From MFD01275-c22 sp963705885 (GTDB lineage: Bacteria; Actinomycetota; Actinomycetes; JACCUZ01), in NCBI GenBank assembly GCA_963705885.1, contig OY970120.1:248001-312000 (forward strand): DNA of 64,000 nt, read 5' to 3'. Below the pieces are notes generated by a model, which saw only the letters and a program-made list of their open reading frames with translations, was not told where the DNA came from and searched no databases. Below are positions 1 through 8,364 of the stretch, one piece after another (position 1 is the stretch's first letter; the number at the start of each line of letters is the position of its first letter). Made by a program: the position numbers and the translations under genes.

Positions 1-2
1 TG

Positions 3-620
3 GCCGAGACCGACCGGCGGACCACGGCCGCGGTCTGCCTGCTCGTGGACCTGTCCTACTCGATGGTGCTGCGCGACACGTGGGGCGTCGCGAAGTCGAC
101 GGCCCTGGCGCTGCACGCCCTCGTGAGCGGGCAGTTCCCGCAGGACGCGCTGACCATCGTCGGGTTCTCGTCCTACGCCCGCACGCTGAGCGCCACGGAC
201 CTCGCGAGCCTGGACGCCGACTACGTGCAGGGCACGAACCTGCAGCACGCGCTGATCCTCGCCGGCCGGTTCCTCGACCAGCACCCGAACGCGGAGCCGG
301 TGGTGCTGGTCGTCACCGACGGCGAGCCGACGGCCCACCTGCTGCCCGGCGGGCACCCCTGGTTCTCGTGGCCGCCGGAGCCGGAGACGATCGCGCTGAC
401 GGTCGCCGAGGTCGACCGGATGACGCGACGGGGCGCCGTGCTCAACGTGTTCGCCCTCGACGACGAGCCCAGGCTCCTGGGCTTCATGCAGGAGCTGGCG
501 CGACGCAACGGCGGCCGGGTCCTGCAGCCGGACCCGGGTCGGCTCGGTCAGTACGTCGTCGACGACTACCTCACGCGGCGGGCGGGTCGCCGGGCCGGCC
601 GGGCAGCACGTTCTGGTTGA
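3..620 (+). CDS. VWA-domain protein, 3' part (5' end outside window)
   Basis: The reading frame is open from the first bases of the window, so this is the C-terminal about 205 residues of a longer protein. A von Willebrand factor A fold is indicated by the MIDAS motif DLSYSM near the visible start (family pattern DxSxS), followed by the later VVTDGEPT strand that normally supplies the MIDAS Asp. Such domains bind Mg2+ and mediate protein contacts. In bacteria they often follow MoxR-type AAA ATPases as chelatase-like or CoxE-like partners, but the partner lies outside the window, so the role is inferred. The last 50 nt overlap the end of the convergent FAD oxidase gene, and the tail is Arg/Ala/Gly rich. 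Confidence 0.8.
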   Translation, partial: AETDRRTTAAVCLLVDLSYSMVLRDTWGVAKSTALALHALVSGQFPQDALTIVGFSSYARTLSATDLASLDADYVQGTNLQHALILAGRFLDQHPNAEPVVLVVTDGEPTAHLLPGGHPWFSWPPEPETIALTVAEVDRMTRRGAVLNVFALDDEPRLLGFMQELARRNGGRVLQPDPGRLGQYVVDDYLTRRAGRRAGRAARSG

Positions 621-1971
621 GGCGGAACAGGTTGTCCGGGTCGTAGGTCGACTTGACCTCGACCAGCCGCTCCCAGGTCCGTCCTGGGTACGCGGCCCGG
701 ACCCGCTCCGGACCCTCGTCGGCGAGGAAGTTGACGTAGGCCCCGTCGTCGCTCTGGCGCAGCGCCGCGCACACGTCGTCGACCCAGGCCTGCCGGCGCG
801 CGCGGTCCTCGGCGCCGTCGTAGAACGCCGCGACGTTGACCATGATGCGGCTGGCGCGGTGGGCGTAGGCCGTGGCACCGGACGGCACCCGGGCCACCGC
901 GCCGCCGAGGACGCGGATCTGCACGGCACGCAGGGTCGCGTCGGAGCCGGCCAGCCGCTCGACCACCGTCGTGGCCTCCTCGCGCCCGACCGACTCGACG
1001 AACATCGTCCTCGCCACCGCGGTCGGGTGGTAGTCGGGGTCGTTGGGCGGATAGACGTCCGGGTAGGGCATCGGCCTGACCAAGTCGGCCAGCGGCTCCG
1101 CCAGGGCGAGGAAGGGCGCCATCGCCTCGCGGCCGGCCCGCTCGTCGCCGGCCCAGCACATCAGCGCCATGACGACCAGGCCTCCGTGGTGCTCGGCGGC
1201 GACGAAGGGCAGCGGCGGGCAGTTCATGACGTTGGCGATGGTGGTCAGGTCCTCGGACGCCGATTCCGCGGCCGCGACGAACCCGGCGACGGTGTCGGGC
1301 GTGGCCGGCAGCACGAGCATCCCGCCCACGACCCGGTCGACCGCCTGCAGCCGGAACTTGAAGCGGGTGGCGACGCCGAAGTTGCCGCCGCCGCCCCGGA
1401 TCGCCCAGAAGAGGTCCGGGTGCGACTCGTCGTCGACGCGGAGGGCGCGGCCGTCCGCGGTGACGACGTCGGCTGCCAGCAGGCTGTCGACGGTCAGTCC
1501 GTGCTTACGAGCGAGGTAGCCGATGCCGCCGCCGAGTGTGAGGCCGCCGAGCCCGACGGACCCCGTGTCGCCGAACCCCACCGCGAGGCCGTGGGCGCCG
1601 GCCGCCGCGGTGAACTCCGCGGCCGTGAGACCGGCCTCGGCCCACGCGGTGCGCCCCTCGACGTCGATGTCGACGGCCTTCATGTCGCGAAGGTCGAGCA
1701 CGATCCCGCCGTCGGCGGTGCTGTGGCCGGCCCCGCTGTGGCCGCCGCTGCGCACCGCGAGCGGGAGCCCCGTCTCCCGGGCCAGGGCCACCGTGCGCAC
1801 GACGTCGGCGTCGTCGGCGGGCCGCACGATCACGGCGGGCCGGGCGTCGACGCCGCCGGCGACCACCGTCCTGGCCTCGTCGTAGCCGTCGTCGCCGGGG
1901 CCGAGCGCTCTGCCGGTCAGCTCCGAGCGGAGCACGGACAGGGTCACGGTGGCTGCGGTCGAGATGGACAT
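571..1971 (-). CDS. FAD-dependent berberine-bridge-like oxidoreductase
   Basis: Flavoprotein oxidase of the PCMH/VAO superfamily, 466 residues. The N-terminal FAD domain carries RSGGHSGAGHS, where the first His (about residue 78) is the usual 8-alpha covalent FAD site. The second covalent Cys seen in bicovalent members is absent, the region reading GDTGSVGLGG, so monocovalent FAD is expected. The C-terminus has the BBE signature (STYDPDNLFRLNQN). The start at 1971 (MSIS) is chosen because AAGGAG lies about 6 nt upstream; an ATG 18 nt earlier lacks such a site. The substrate is unknown; relatives oxidise sugars, alkaloids or polyketides. It stands alone between a convergent VWA gene and a divergent cupin gene. 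Confidence 0.85.
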   Translation of the reverse strand: MSISTAATVTLSVLRSELTGRALGPGDDGYDEARTVVAGGVDARPAVIVRPADDADVVRTVALARETGLPLAVRSGGHSGAGHSTADGGIVLDLRDMKAVDIDVEGRTAWAEAGLTAAEFTAAAGAHGLAVGFGDTGSVGLGGLTLGGGIGYLARKHGLTVDSLLAADVVTADGRALRVDDESHPDLFWAIRGGGGNFGVATRFKFRLQAVDRVVGGMLVLPATPDTVAGFVAAAESASEDLTTIANVMNCPPLPFVAAEHHGGLVVMALMCWAGDERAGREAMAPFLALAEPLADLVRPMPYPDVYPPNDPDYHPTAVARTMFVESVGREEATTVVERLAGSDATLRAVQIRVLGGAVARVPSGATAYAHRASRIMVNVAAFYDGAEDRARRQAWVDDVCAALRQSDDGAYVNFLADEGPERVRAAYPGRTWERLVEVKSTYDPDNLFRLNQNVLPGRPGDPPAA

Positions 1972-2088
1972 CGACGACTCCTTCGTCATGGACGGTGCCG
2001 GGCGTCCGGCGAGCGTTCACGACATCGACCGGCGCGGGCAACGCAATTCATCGCGCGCCGGGCAGGCGCCGGGGGCAGGCTGGGCTCC

Positions 2089-2457
2089 ATGGACGCACCA
2101 GTGGACATCTACGCCGTGCTCTCGGGCCTCGACCGGCCGTGGTCCCCCCGGACGGTCGCGGTGCTCAACGACTACGACGTCCGCGTCGTGCGCACCCAGG
2201 GGGAGTTCGCCCGGCACAGCCACCCCGAGACCGACGAGCTGTTCCTCGTGCTGCGCGGCTCACTGAGGATCAGGATGGACGCCGGCGACGTCGAGCTGGG
2301 GCCCGGCCAGGTCTACGTCGTGCCACGCGGCGTGCCGCACCAGCCGGTGTCCGCCGACGGCGCCGAGGTCCTGCTCGTCGAGCCCAGCGCCACGGTCAAC
2401 ACCGGTGACAGCCCGGGCGGGCTGACCGCCGAGCGCCGCACGGTCGAGGGGGTATGA
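2089..2457 (+). CDS. Small cupin-domain protein
   Basis: Single-domain cupin of 122 residues. Cupin motif 1 is visible as HSHPETDELFLVLRG and motif 2 as GPGQVYVVPRGVPHQP, giving His, His, Glu and His ligands for a divalent metal in a double-stranded beta-helix. The family includes isomerases, dioxygenases and small-molecule sensors, so the activity is not assignable. ATG 2089 is preferred because homology starts here, and a CAGGCT hexamer 6 nt upstream fits the leaderless pattern used elsewhere in this window. Its stop overlaps the start of the next gene (ATGA at 2454), so the two proteins are probably translationally coupled. Confidence 0.8.
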   Translation: MDAPVDIYAVLSGLDRPWSPRTVAVLNDYDVRVVRTQGEFARHSHPETDELFLVLRGSLRIRMDAGDVELGPGQVYVVPRGVPHQPVSADGAEVLLVEPSATVNTGDSPGGLTAERRTVEGV

Positions 2458-3509
2458 GCGCCGATCCGTGGCGGGGGTGGTTCGCCGACACCGCGGGCTA
2501 CCTGGACACCGCATCGATCGGCCTGCCGCCGACCTCCACGGTCGACGAGGTGGTCGGGCGACTCGAGCGGTGGCGACGCGGGCAGGACCGGGCGCAGGGC
2601 TTCGACGAGCACGTGGCGCGGGCTCGCACCGCCTGGGCCCGCCTGGCCGGCCTGCCCACGGACACGACGGCGGTCGGCGCGACCGTCTCGGGGCTCGTCG
2701 GAGCAGTGGCGTCCTCGCTCGCCGACGGCAGCCGGGTCCTCGCTGCGCGCGGCGACTTCACGTCGCTGCTCTTCCCGTTCCTCGTGCAGCAGCAGCGAGG
2801 TCGGCTCTCCGTCACCGAGACCGACCTCGACGAGCTGGTGTCCGCTGTCGACGAGCGGACGGACCTGGTGGCCGTCAGCTCGGTGCAGTCGGCGGACGGT
2901 CGCCTGGTCGACCTCGACGCCTTGCTGGCCGCCGCCGCGCGGCACGGCGCCCGGGTCCTGCTGGACGTCACGCAGTCCTGCGGCTGGCTCCCGCTCGACC
3001 TGTCGCGCGCCGACTACGTCGTGTGCGCCGCGTACAAGTGGCTGCTGTGCCCCCGGGGAGTCGCCTTCCTCGCCGTCCGACCGCAGCTGCTCGAGACGAT
3101 CGTGCCGGCAGGCGCGGGATGGTACGCCGGCGCCGACGTCTGGGCCTCCGTGTACGGGTCGCCCCTGCGGCTGGCAGCGGACGCCCGGCGGCTGGACACC
3201 TCGCCGGCGTGGTTCAGCTGGGTCGGGGCGGCGCACTCGCTGGAGCTGTTGTGCGAGCTCGACATCGAACGCGTCCGTACGCATGACGTGGGGCTAGCCG
3301 ACCGGTTCCGTGAGGGGCTCGGCATGCCGCCCGCGGGCTCGGCCATCGTCTCGGTCAGCCGGGAGGGCGCGGCCGAGCGGCTGGCCGGCGCCGGCGTGAC
3401 GGCCGCGGTCCGAGCGGGCCGCGCCAGGCTGTCCTTCCACCTGCACAACGGTGAGAGCGACGTCGACCGAGCGCTGGGGGCGCTCGACCCGGGCGGTCGT
3501 GCCGGCTGA
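2454..3509 (+). CDS. PLP-dependent aminotransferase class V
   Basis: 351-residue fold-type I PLP enzyme of the cysteine desulfurase/kynureninase-like class V group. The strand DVTQS (Asp171, with Gln174 packing on the cofactor ring) precedes CAAYKWLLCPRG, which contains the Schiff-base lysine (about Lys195). No conserved active-site Cys loop typical of IscS is obvious, so desulfurase activity is not implied; isopenicillin-epimerase-like or lyase chemistry is equally possible. It is coupled to the cupin gene by a 4-nt overlap, suggesting the two act in one pathway. It ends 9 nt before the convergent P-type ATPase. Confidence 0.8.
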   Translation: MSADPWRGWFADTAGYLDTASIGLPPTSTVDEVVGRLERWRRGQDRAQGFDEHVARARTAWARLAGLPTDTTAVGATVSGLVGAVASSLADGSRVLAARGDFTSLLFPFLVQQQRGRLSVTETDLDELVSAVDERTDLVAVSSVQSADGRLVDLDALLAAAARHGARVLLDVTQSCGWLPLDLSRADYVVCAAYKWLLCPRGVAFLAVRPQLLETIVPAGAGWYAGADVWASVYGSPLRLAADARRLDTSPAWFSWVGAAHSLELLCELDIERVRTHDVGLADRFREGLGMPPAGSAIVSVSREGAAERLAGAGVTAAVRAGRARLSFHLHNGESDVDRALGALDPGGRAG

Positions 3510-3518
3510 GTCCGACCG

Positions 3519-6224
3519 TCACAGGGCGCGTCGGCGCAGCCTCTTGTCGGCCGCGACGACGAGCGAGGCGAGCAGGGACACCGCGAGGATGCGCAGCCAC
3601 GAATCGGCCGGGATCGGCGCGGTCCGGAACAGGTCGTTCATCACCGACCAGTACGTGATCGCGACCTGACCTGCCGCCTGCACCGCGACGCCGCCGAGGA
3701 CCCAACGGTTGCTGAAGAGGCCCAGCCGCCACACCGACTGCGTGAGCGACCGGCAGCTGAACAGGTAGAAGGTCTCGACGGCCACGAACACGTTCATCGC
3801 CACCGTGCGCGCTTCGGCGAGGGAGGCACCACTGCTGCGCTCCCACTCGAAGAGCCACCACGAGCCGCCGACCAGCAGCGCGGACACGAGCAGGATGCGC
3901 GCGACGACAGCGCCCGTCAGCAACGGCCGGGCGGGGTCGCGCGGCGGCCGCGACATGAGTCCCGGCTCCTTGGGCTCGAAGGCGAGCATCAGGCCGAGCG
4001 CGACGGCCGTGGTCATGTTGATCCAGAGGATCTGCACCGGGAGGATCGGCAACGCCGTGCCGAGCATGATCGCCACGAGGATGACGAAGCCCTCGCCCAT
4101 GTTGGTCGGCAGCGTCCAGACGATGAACTTCGTGAGGTTGTCGAAGACACCGCGCCCCTCCTCCACCGCCCCCTCGATCGTCGCGAAGTCGTCGTCCGTG
4201 AGCACCATGTCGGCCGCGTCCTTGGCGACCTCCGTGCCGCCGCGGCCCATGGCCACGCCGATGTCGGCCTGCCGGAGGGCGGGTGCGTCGTTCACGCCGT
4301 CGCCGGTCATCGCGACGACGTGACCGCGTGCCTGAAGCGCCTCGACCAACCGCAGCTTCTGCTCCGGGGAGACCCGGGCGAAGACGCTGGTGCGGTCCAC
4401 CGCGGCGGCGTAGTCGTCGTCGGCGAGCTCGGCGAGCTCCGCCCCGGTCAGCACGGCACCGTCGCGCTCCTCGACCAGGACCCCGACCTGCCTCGCCACC
4501 GCCGCGGCGGTCCCGGCGTGGTCGCCGGTGATCATCTTGACCTCGATACCGGCTCGGTGGCAGGACGCGACGGCCGCGGTCGCGGCCTCCCGGGGCGGGT
4601 CGAGCAGGGCGTGCAGGCCGGTGAGGACGAGGGTGCCCTCCAGCCGCCGCTCGTCCAGACCGTCCGCCTCGACGAAGCCCACAGCCGTCGCGAGCACCCG
4701 GAAGCCGGCGGTCGCCATCGACTCGGCGGCGCCTGTCACGCGGTGGAGCTCGAGGGGCAGCTCCTCGCCGCCGGGACCCTGCTGGGCCCGGCACATGGAC
4801 ACCACACGCTCGACAGCCCCCTTGACGAGCACCACCCGGCCGTCCCGGCGCGTGTCGTGCACGGTGGCCATGAAACGGCGCTCGGAGCTGAACGGGACCG
4901 AGGACAACCGCGGCAGCTGCTCCCGCAGCGTGGCCGGGTCGAGCCCTGCCTTCGCGGCGACGACGAGGAGCGCGCCCTCCGTCGGGTCGCCCACGACCTG
5001 CCACCGACCGTCCTGGTGCGCCATCCGGGCGTCGTTGCAGCGCGCTCCGGCGACGAGGCTCCAGCGCAGGGCAGCATCGGCCGCGAGGTCCGCCGAGCCC
5101 CCCGTCGCGTCGACCACGGCGCCGTCGGGGGCGTAGCCGGACCCGCTCACCGAGTAGGTGCCCGACGGCGTCCACACCGACCGTACGGTCATCTGGTTCT
5201 CGGTCAGGGTTCCCGTCTTGTCCGAGCAGATCACCGTGGTGCTGCCCAGCGTCTCGACGACGGGCAGCCGGCGGACGACGGCGCGCTGGCGGGCCATCCG
5301 GGACACCCCGATCGCCAGGGTGATGGTGACCGCCGCCGGCAGCCCCTCGGGGATGGCGCCGACCGCGAGCGCCACCGCGGCCGTGAACATCTCCGCCCCC
5401 TCCCGGCCGCGAGCCAGGCCGACCGCGAAGGTCATGGCGGCCAGCCCGAGGATGACCACGGTGAGGACCCGGCTGAAGTGCGCGAGCTTGCGCGTCAGCG
5501 GGGTGGCCAGCACGTTGGCGGCACCCACGAGACGGTGGATCTCACCGAGCTCGGTGCCGGCGCCCGTCGCCACGACCGCGGCCGTCCCCGTGCCGGCGGT
5601 CACGAGCGTCCCGGAGTAGAGCATGTTCCGCCGGTCGGCGACGACCGTGCCGGGCGGCAGCACAACCTCGTCCTTGGCCACGGACACCGACTCCCCGGTC
5701 AGTGCCGACTCGTCCGCCCGCAGCCCGGCACCGGCCAGCAGCCGCAGGTCGGCCGGGACCTTGTCACCCGCCACGACCCGCACGAGGTCGCCCGGCACCA
5801 GCTCCTCAGAGGGAACGGTGCGGGCGTGCCCGTCGCGCACCACCCGGGCCTCGGTGTGCACCATCGCACGCAGCGCGTCGAGGGCGGCCTCGGCCTTGGA
5901 CTCCTGGATGAAGCCGATGACCGCGTTGACGACGACGACTCCGAAGATCACGCCGGAGTCGACGAGCTCGCCCAGCGCGAACGTCGTGACTCCCGCGGCG
6001 ATGAGCACGTAGATCAGCGGGTTGTGCAGCTGCCGGAGCATCCGCCACACCGGCCCCGCGGTGCGGGGCTGGGGCAGGACGTTCGGCCCGTAGCGCTCGA
6101 GCCTGGCTGCGGACTCCGAGGCGGTCAGGCCGTGGCGGGGGTGCGTGCCGAGCAGCAGCACCACCTCGTGTCCGGCGAGCTCGTGGTGCGCAGCCCTGCT
6201 GGGCGAGGTCGTCGTGGCGGCCAT
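3519..6224 (-). CDS. P-type cation-transporting ATPase (P2 family, CtpF/Pmr1-like)
   Basis: 901-residue membrane ion pump. In order: N-terminal cation-ATPase domain, two membrane helices, actuator domain with TGES (176-179), M4 with PEGLP (about 292-296), phosphorylation motif DKTGTLT at Asp335, nucleotide-binding domain, hinge MITGDH and MTGDGVNDAP, then the C-terminal helices. PEGLP in M4 is typical of Ca2+/Mn2+ pumps, and the NMTTAVALGLMLAFEP helix resembles actinobacterial CtpF-like pumps, so divalent metal export is likely but the ion is not proven. It is divergently transcribed from a universal stress protein, and the shared 158-bp region holds two DosR-like boxes, suggesting hypoxia or nitric-oxide-type control. 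Confidence 0.9.
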   Translation of the reverse strand: MAATTTSPSRAAHHELAGHEVVLLLGTHPRHGLTASESAARLERYGPNVLPQPRTAGPVWRMLRQLHNPLIYVLIAAGVTTFALGELVDSGVIFGVVVVNAVIGFIQESKAEAALDALRAMVHTEARVVRDGHARTVPSEELVPGDLVRVVAGDKVPADLRLLAGAGLRADESALTGESVSVAKDEVVLPPGTVVADRRNMLYSGTLVTAGTGTAAVVATGAGTELGEIHRLVGAANVLATPLTRKLAHFSRVLTVVILGLAAMTFAVGLARGREGAEMFTAAVALAVGAIPEGLPAAVTITLAIGVSRMARQRAVVRRLPVVETLGSTTVICSDKTGTLTENQMTVRSVWTPSGTYSVSGSGYAPDGAVVDATGGSADLAADAALRWSLVAGARCNDARMAHQDGRWQVVGDPTEGALLVVAAKAGLDPATLREQLPRLSSVPFSSERRFMATVHDTRRDGRVVLVKGAVERVVSMCRAQQGPGGEELPLELHRVTGAAESMATAGFRVLATAVGFVEADGLDERRLEGTLVLTGLHALLDPPREAATAAVASCHRAGIEVKMITGDHAGTAAAVARQVGVLVEERDGAVLTGAELAELADDDYAAAVDRTSVFARVSPEQKLRLVEALQARGHVVAMTGDGVNDAPALRQADIGVAMGRGGTEVAKDAADMVLTDDDFATIEGAVEEGRGVFDNLTKFIVWTLPTNMGEGFVILVAIMLGTALPILPVQILWINMTTAVALGLMLAFEPKEPGLMSRPPRDPARPLLTGAVVARILLVSALLVGGSWWLFEWERSSGASLAEARTVAMNVFVAVETFYLFSCRSLTQSVWRLGLFSNRWVLGGVAVQAAGQVAITYWSVMNDLFRTAPIPADSWLRILAVSLLASLVVAADKRLRRRAL

Positions 6225-6259
6225 GTTCCCAGGTCATCGTGACCTGTGCCAGCGGGGAA

Positions 6260-6301
6260 GGGCCGAAGGGCCCGGTCGCAGGCCCCTGTGCCGAAGGTCC
6301 C
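6260..6301. promoter_or_regulatory. Pair of DosR-like 14-mers between ATPase and Usp genes
   Basis: GGGCCCTTCGGCCC and GGGACCTTCGGCAC, both read on the minus strand, occupy 6260-6273 and 6288-6301. They agree at 12 of 14 positions and are spaced 28 bp centre to centre. They resemble the mycobacterial DosR/DevR box (GGGACTWWAGTCCC). Their place between a universal stress protein and a cation ATPase, both classic dormancy-regulon members, supports the reading, but no DosR gene is in the window. Confidence 0.5.
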
Positions 6302-6382
6302 GCGGGGAGGGGAGGTAGGGCCCGGGCGAGCGTCCCCCCGGTCCCCGACAGTGGACACCAGGGACAAGAAAGGGGTGCCACC

Positions 6383-7288
6383 GTGACCGGACGCATCGTC
6401 GTGGGGCTCGACGGGTCGCCGAACTCGACCGCCGCCGCCCGATGGGCCTTCGCCGAGGCCCGGCTGCGCGGCGCCGACCTGGAGATCCTGACCGTCTTCG
6501 GGGCGCTGTCGCTGGCCGACCTGCCCGACCGCCCGCGGGTCGTCAGCGACCAGCAGGTCGCGGACGCGTGCGCGCGGATGCAGCACGAGCAGCTGGCGGG
6601 CATCCACGACCGGGACGTCTCCGTGCTGACCCGCACCCTTCGCGGCGACCCTGCCCAGGCGCTCGTCGAGGCATCCTTCGACGCCGACCTGCTGGTCGTC
6701 GGTGCCCGCGGGCACGGGAGCTTCGCCGACCTGCTGGTCGGCTCGGTCAGCCTGGGCTGCGTGCACCACGCAGCGTGCCCCGTGACGGTCGTGCCGGCCT
6801 ACACCGCTGACGCCCCCGCCGACGCGCCCGTCGTGGTCGGGGTGGACGGGTCACCCGCCGGCGACCGGGCTCTTCGGGTCGCGGCCGAGGAGGCGACCCT
6901 GCGCGGGACCTCCGTCCGCGCCGTCCACGCGGTGCACTGGTCGTCGACGGGAGCAGACCTCGTGCGCCCCTCGCGGGACGAGCTCGTGGACTGGGGCTCG
7001 ATGCTGCTCGACGGCGCGCTGGCACCGGTGGAGGCCGAGTGGCCGGACCTGCGGTTCGAGCGGAACGTCGTGCCGGGCCACGCGGTCCAGGTCCTCGACG
7101 ACGCCGCCCGGGAGGCGGCCCTGCTCGTCGTCGGGTCGCGGGGCCGCGGACCGCTGGCGGGGCGGCTGCTGGGCTCGGTCAGCCTGCACCTCGTCTCGCA
7201 CGCGCACCGCCCCACGACCGTGGTGGGCCCTCGCCGGGCGAGCACCAGCCGACGGTCGACGTCCCCGGCGGGTGCCGCCACGCGCTGA
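6383..7288 (+). CDS. Universal stress protein, tandem UspA domains
   Basis: 301-residue cytoplasmic protein with two UspA domains (about 1-140 and 150-295). Each domain ends with an ATP-binding signature of the G-2x-G-9x-G-S/T type (GARGHGSFADLLVGS and GSRGRGPLAGRLLGS), so this is an ATP-binding Usp. The GTG at 6383 is chosen because homology begins at MTGRIVVGLDGS and a purine-rich AAGAAAGGGG site precedes it; the frame stays open upstream without conserved sequence. Double-domain Usps in actinobacteria are typically induced under oxygen limitation. The divergent ATPase and the DosR-like boxes fit that. Confidence 0.9.
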   Translation: MTGRIVVGLDGSPNSTAAARWAFAEARLRGADLEILTVFGALSLADLPDRPRVVSDQQVADACARMQHEQLAGIHDRDVSVLTRTLRGDPAQALVEASFDADLLVVGARGHGSFADLLVGSVSLGCVHHAACPVTVVPAYTADAPADAPVVVGVDGSPAGDRALRVAAEEATLRGTSVRAVHAVHWSSTGADLVRPSRDELVDWGSMLLDGALAPVEAEWPDLRFERNVVPGHAVQVLDDAAREAALLVVGSRGRGPLAGRLLGSVSLHLVSHAHRPTTVVGPRRASTSRRSTSPAGAATR

Positions 7289-7342
7289 GCTCCCCGGAAC
7301 CAGGCCTACAGTCGGCGGCCCTACGGGTCGAGTACACTTGGT

Positions 7343-7496
7343 GACAGCAGCCCGCCAAGAGGCTGTCCGGAGCGCCGCTCTCGCGCAGCGCCCGGTCCCG
7401 TTGTTCGGCCGATCGGCCGGTAGCAGGAACCACGATCTCACCGTCTCCGGGTCCCCGTGACCTGTGGCAGACGGCGTTGCACGGAAGGAGACCAGC
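7343..7496 (+). other. Structured leader of a short independent transcript
   Basis: Between the Usp stop and the 11-codon ORF lies a stretch with several inverted repeats: GACAGC/GCTGTC (7343-7348 with 7362-7367) and a perfect 14-bp palindrome CGGCCGATCGGCCG at 7406-7419. TACACT at 7333-7338 could be a -10 element just upstream. Together with the ORF and a strong hairpin at 7550-7582 this looks like a self-contained small RNA of about 240 nt. No known RNA family was recognised; transcription is inferred. Confidence 0.35.
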
Positions 7497-7532
7497 ATGG
7501 TCGAGGACGACTTCGGTCCCTGGGACGACTAG
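7497..7532 (+). CDS. 11-residue acidic micropeptide ORF (MVEDDFGPWDD)
   Basis: A complete ORF of 11 codons preceded by a textbook ribosome-binding site (GGAAGGAG, 6 nt spacing before ATG). The product has five Asp and one Glu, plus Phe and Trp, and no basic residue. It is followed 17 nt later by a 15-bp perfect hairpin and no downstream gene on the same strand, so it is not an attenuation leader for a neighbour. No function is assigned. It could be a micropeptide, a dual-function sRNA ORF, or a fortuitous frame behind a good Shine-Dalgarno sequence. Confidence 0.4.
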   Translation: MVEDDFGPWDD

Positions 7533-7549
7533 CCCCCAGCGGACGCACC

Positions 7550-7582
7550 GACGCCCCGCCCGGCATCGCCGGGCGGGGCGTC
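7550..7582 (+). terminator. Strong 15-bp hairpin terminator
   Basis: Perfect 15-bp inverted repeat (arms GACGCCCCGCCCGGC, 7550-7564, and its complement 7568-7582) with a 3-nt ATC loop and no U-tract. It lies between the micropeptide ORF and the convergent proline-rich protein gene and could act in both directions. Confidence 0.7.
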
Positions 7583-7614
7583 CTGCGTCCCGGGCCCGTG
7601 CAGGCCGGTCGACG

Positions 7615-8196
7615 TCAGGGCAGGGAGGGCAGCGACGGCACGGGAGGCAGCGGCAGCGACGGCAGCGGGAGGGACGGCAGCGGCACCGGCGGGTCCTCGC
7701 CGGGCGGGTCCTCGCCGGGCGGGGGATCGCCGGCCGGGGGTTCGCCGGGAGTCGGTGCGCCGGGTGGCTGGTCCTCGGGGCCGTCCGCGGCGCGCGGCGT
7801 GGGCCCGTTCCCCGCCCGCGCGGTGCCGGGTCGGTCCGCCGCCGGCACCACGACCGCCTGCTCGCGCCCACGCGCGTCACCGGCCCGGTCGTTGCCCACG
7901 CCCCCGTCCCCCGCGCTCCGGCCGAGACCGGTCGGGGGGCTCGGGGAGGCCGAGACCTCGGGCTGCGGCTGCGAGGCGGTGTCGGCGGGGAAGGTCAGCA
8001 GCGTCCCGCGCTCGCGCGCGTCGGGTCCCGACGCCGACCGGTTGTCCCGGTCCGGTCGGAGCAGGCCGTCGAAGGCCGTCCCGACCAGGGCGGCACCCGC
8101 GACGACGGTCCCGACGGCGAGCGGCACCGCCACCTCGGCGGTCCGGCTGGCGCGACGTCGCCGCCGGTGTCGTCCTCGACTGGCGGGGCGGGTCAT
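7615..8196 (-). CDS. Proline-rich membrane-anchored protein of unknown function
   Basis: 193 residues: a very basic N-terminus (RGRHRRRRRASR), one hydrophobic segment (about 21-42, VAVPLAVGTVVAGAALVG), then a long disordered region rich in Pro, Gly, Asp and Glu. It ends in PPGEDPPGEDPP and a PLPSLP-type repeat running to the C-terminus. Topology suggests a cytoplasmic basic anchor and an extracytoplasmic low-complexity stalk. AAGGAG lies 11-12 nt before ATG 8196, slightly long. Not recognised as a named family; Pro-rich wall-spanning tails in actinobacteria are common but of mixed function. Divergent from the MFS gene. Confidence 0.55.
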   Translation of the reverse strand: MTRPASRGRHRRRRRASRTAEVAVPLAVGTVVAGAALVGTAFDGLLRPDRDNRSASGPDARERGTLLTFPADTASQPQPEVSASPSPPTGLGRSAGDGGVGNDRAGDARGREQAVVVPAADRPGTARAGNGPTPRAADGPEDQPPGAPTPGEPPAGDPPPGEDPPGEDPPVPLPSLPLPSLPLPPVPSLPSLP

Positions 8197-8364
8197 CGGG
8201 GTTGAGGCTCCTTCGCAGGGGCACCGGTGACTCGGGGTGTCGCCGGTGACGGGGCAACCGGACCGCGATGCCCCGGTCTGCCCCACTCCAAACGAGCGAG
8301 GGCACCGCCAGGTCACGCTCCCGGCGCGCGGCCGACCCCTCCCGTCCGGATAGCGTCCTCCCCC

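Noticed and set aside
859..2088. Long plus-strand ORF extending the cupin upstream
   Set aside because: It runs antisense through the whole FAD oxidase gene and has typical high-GC shadow composition; cupin homology starts at 2089.
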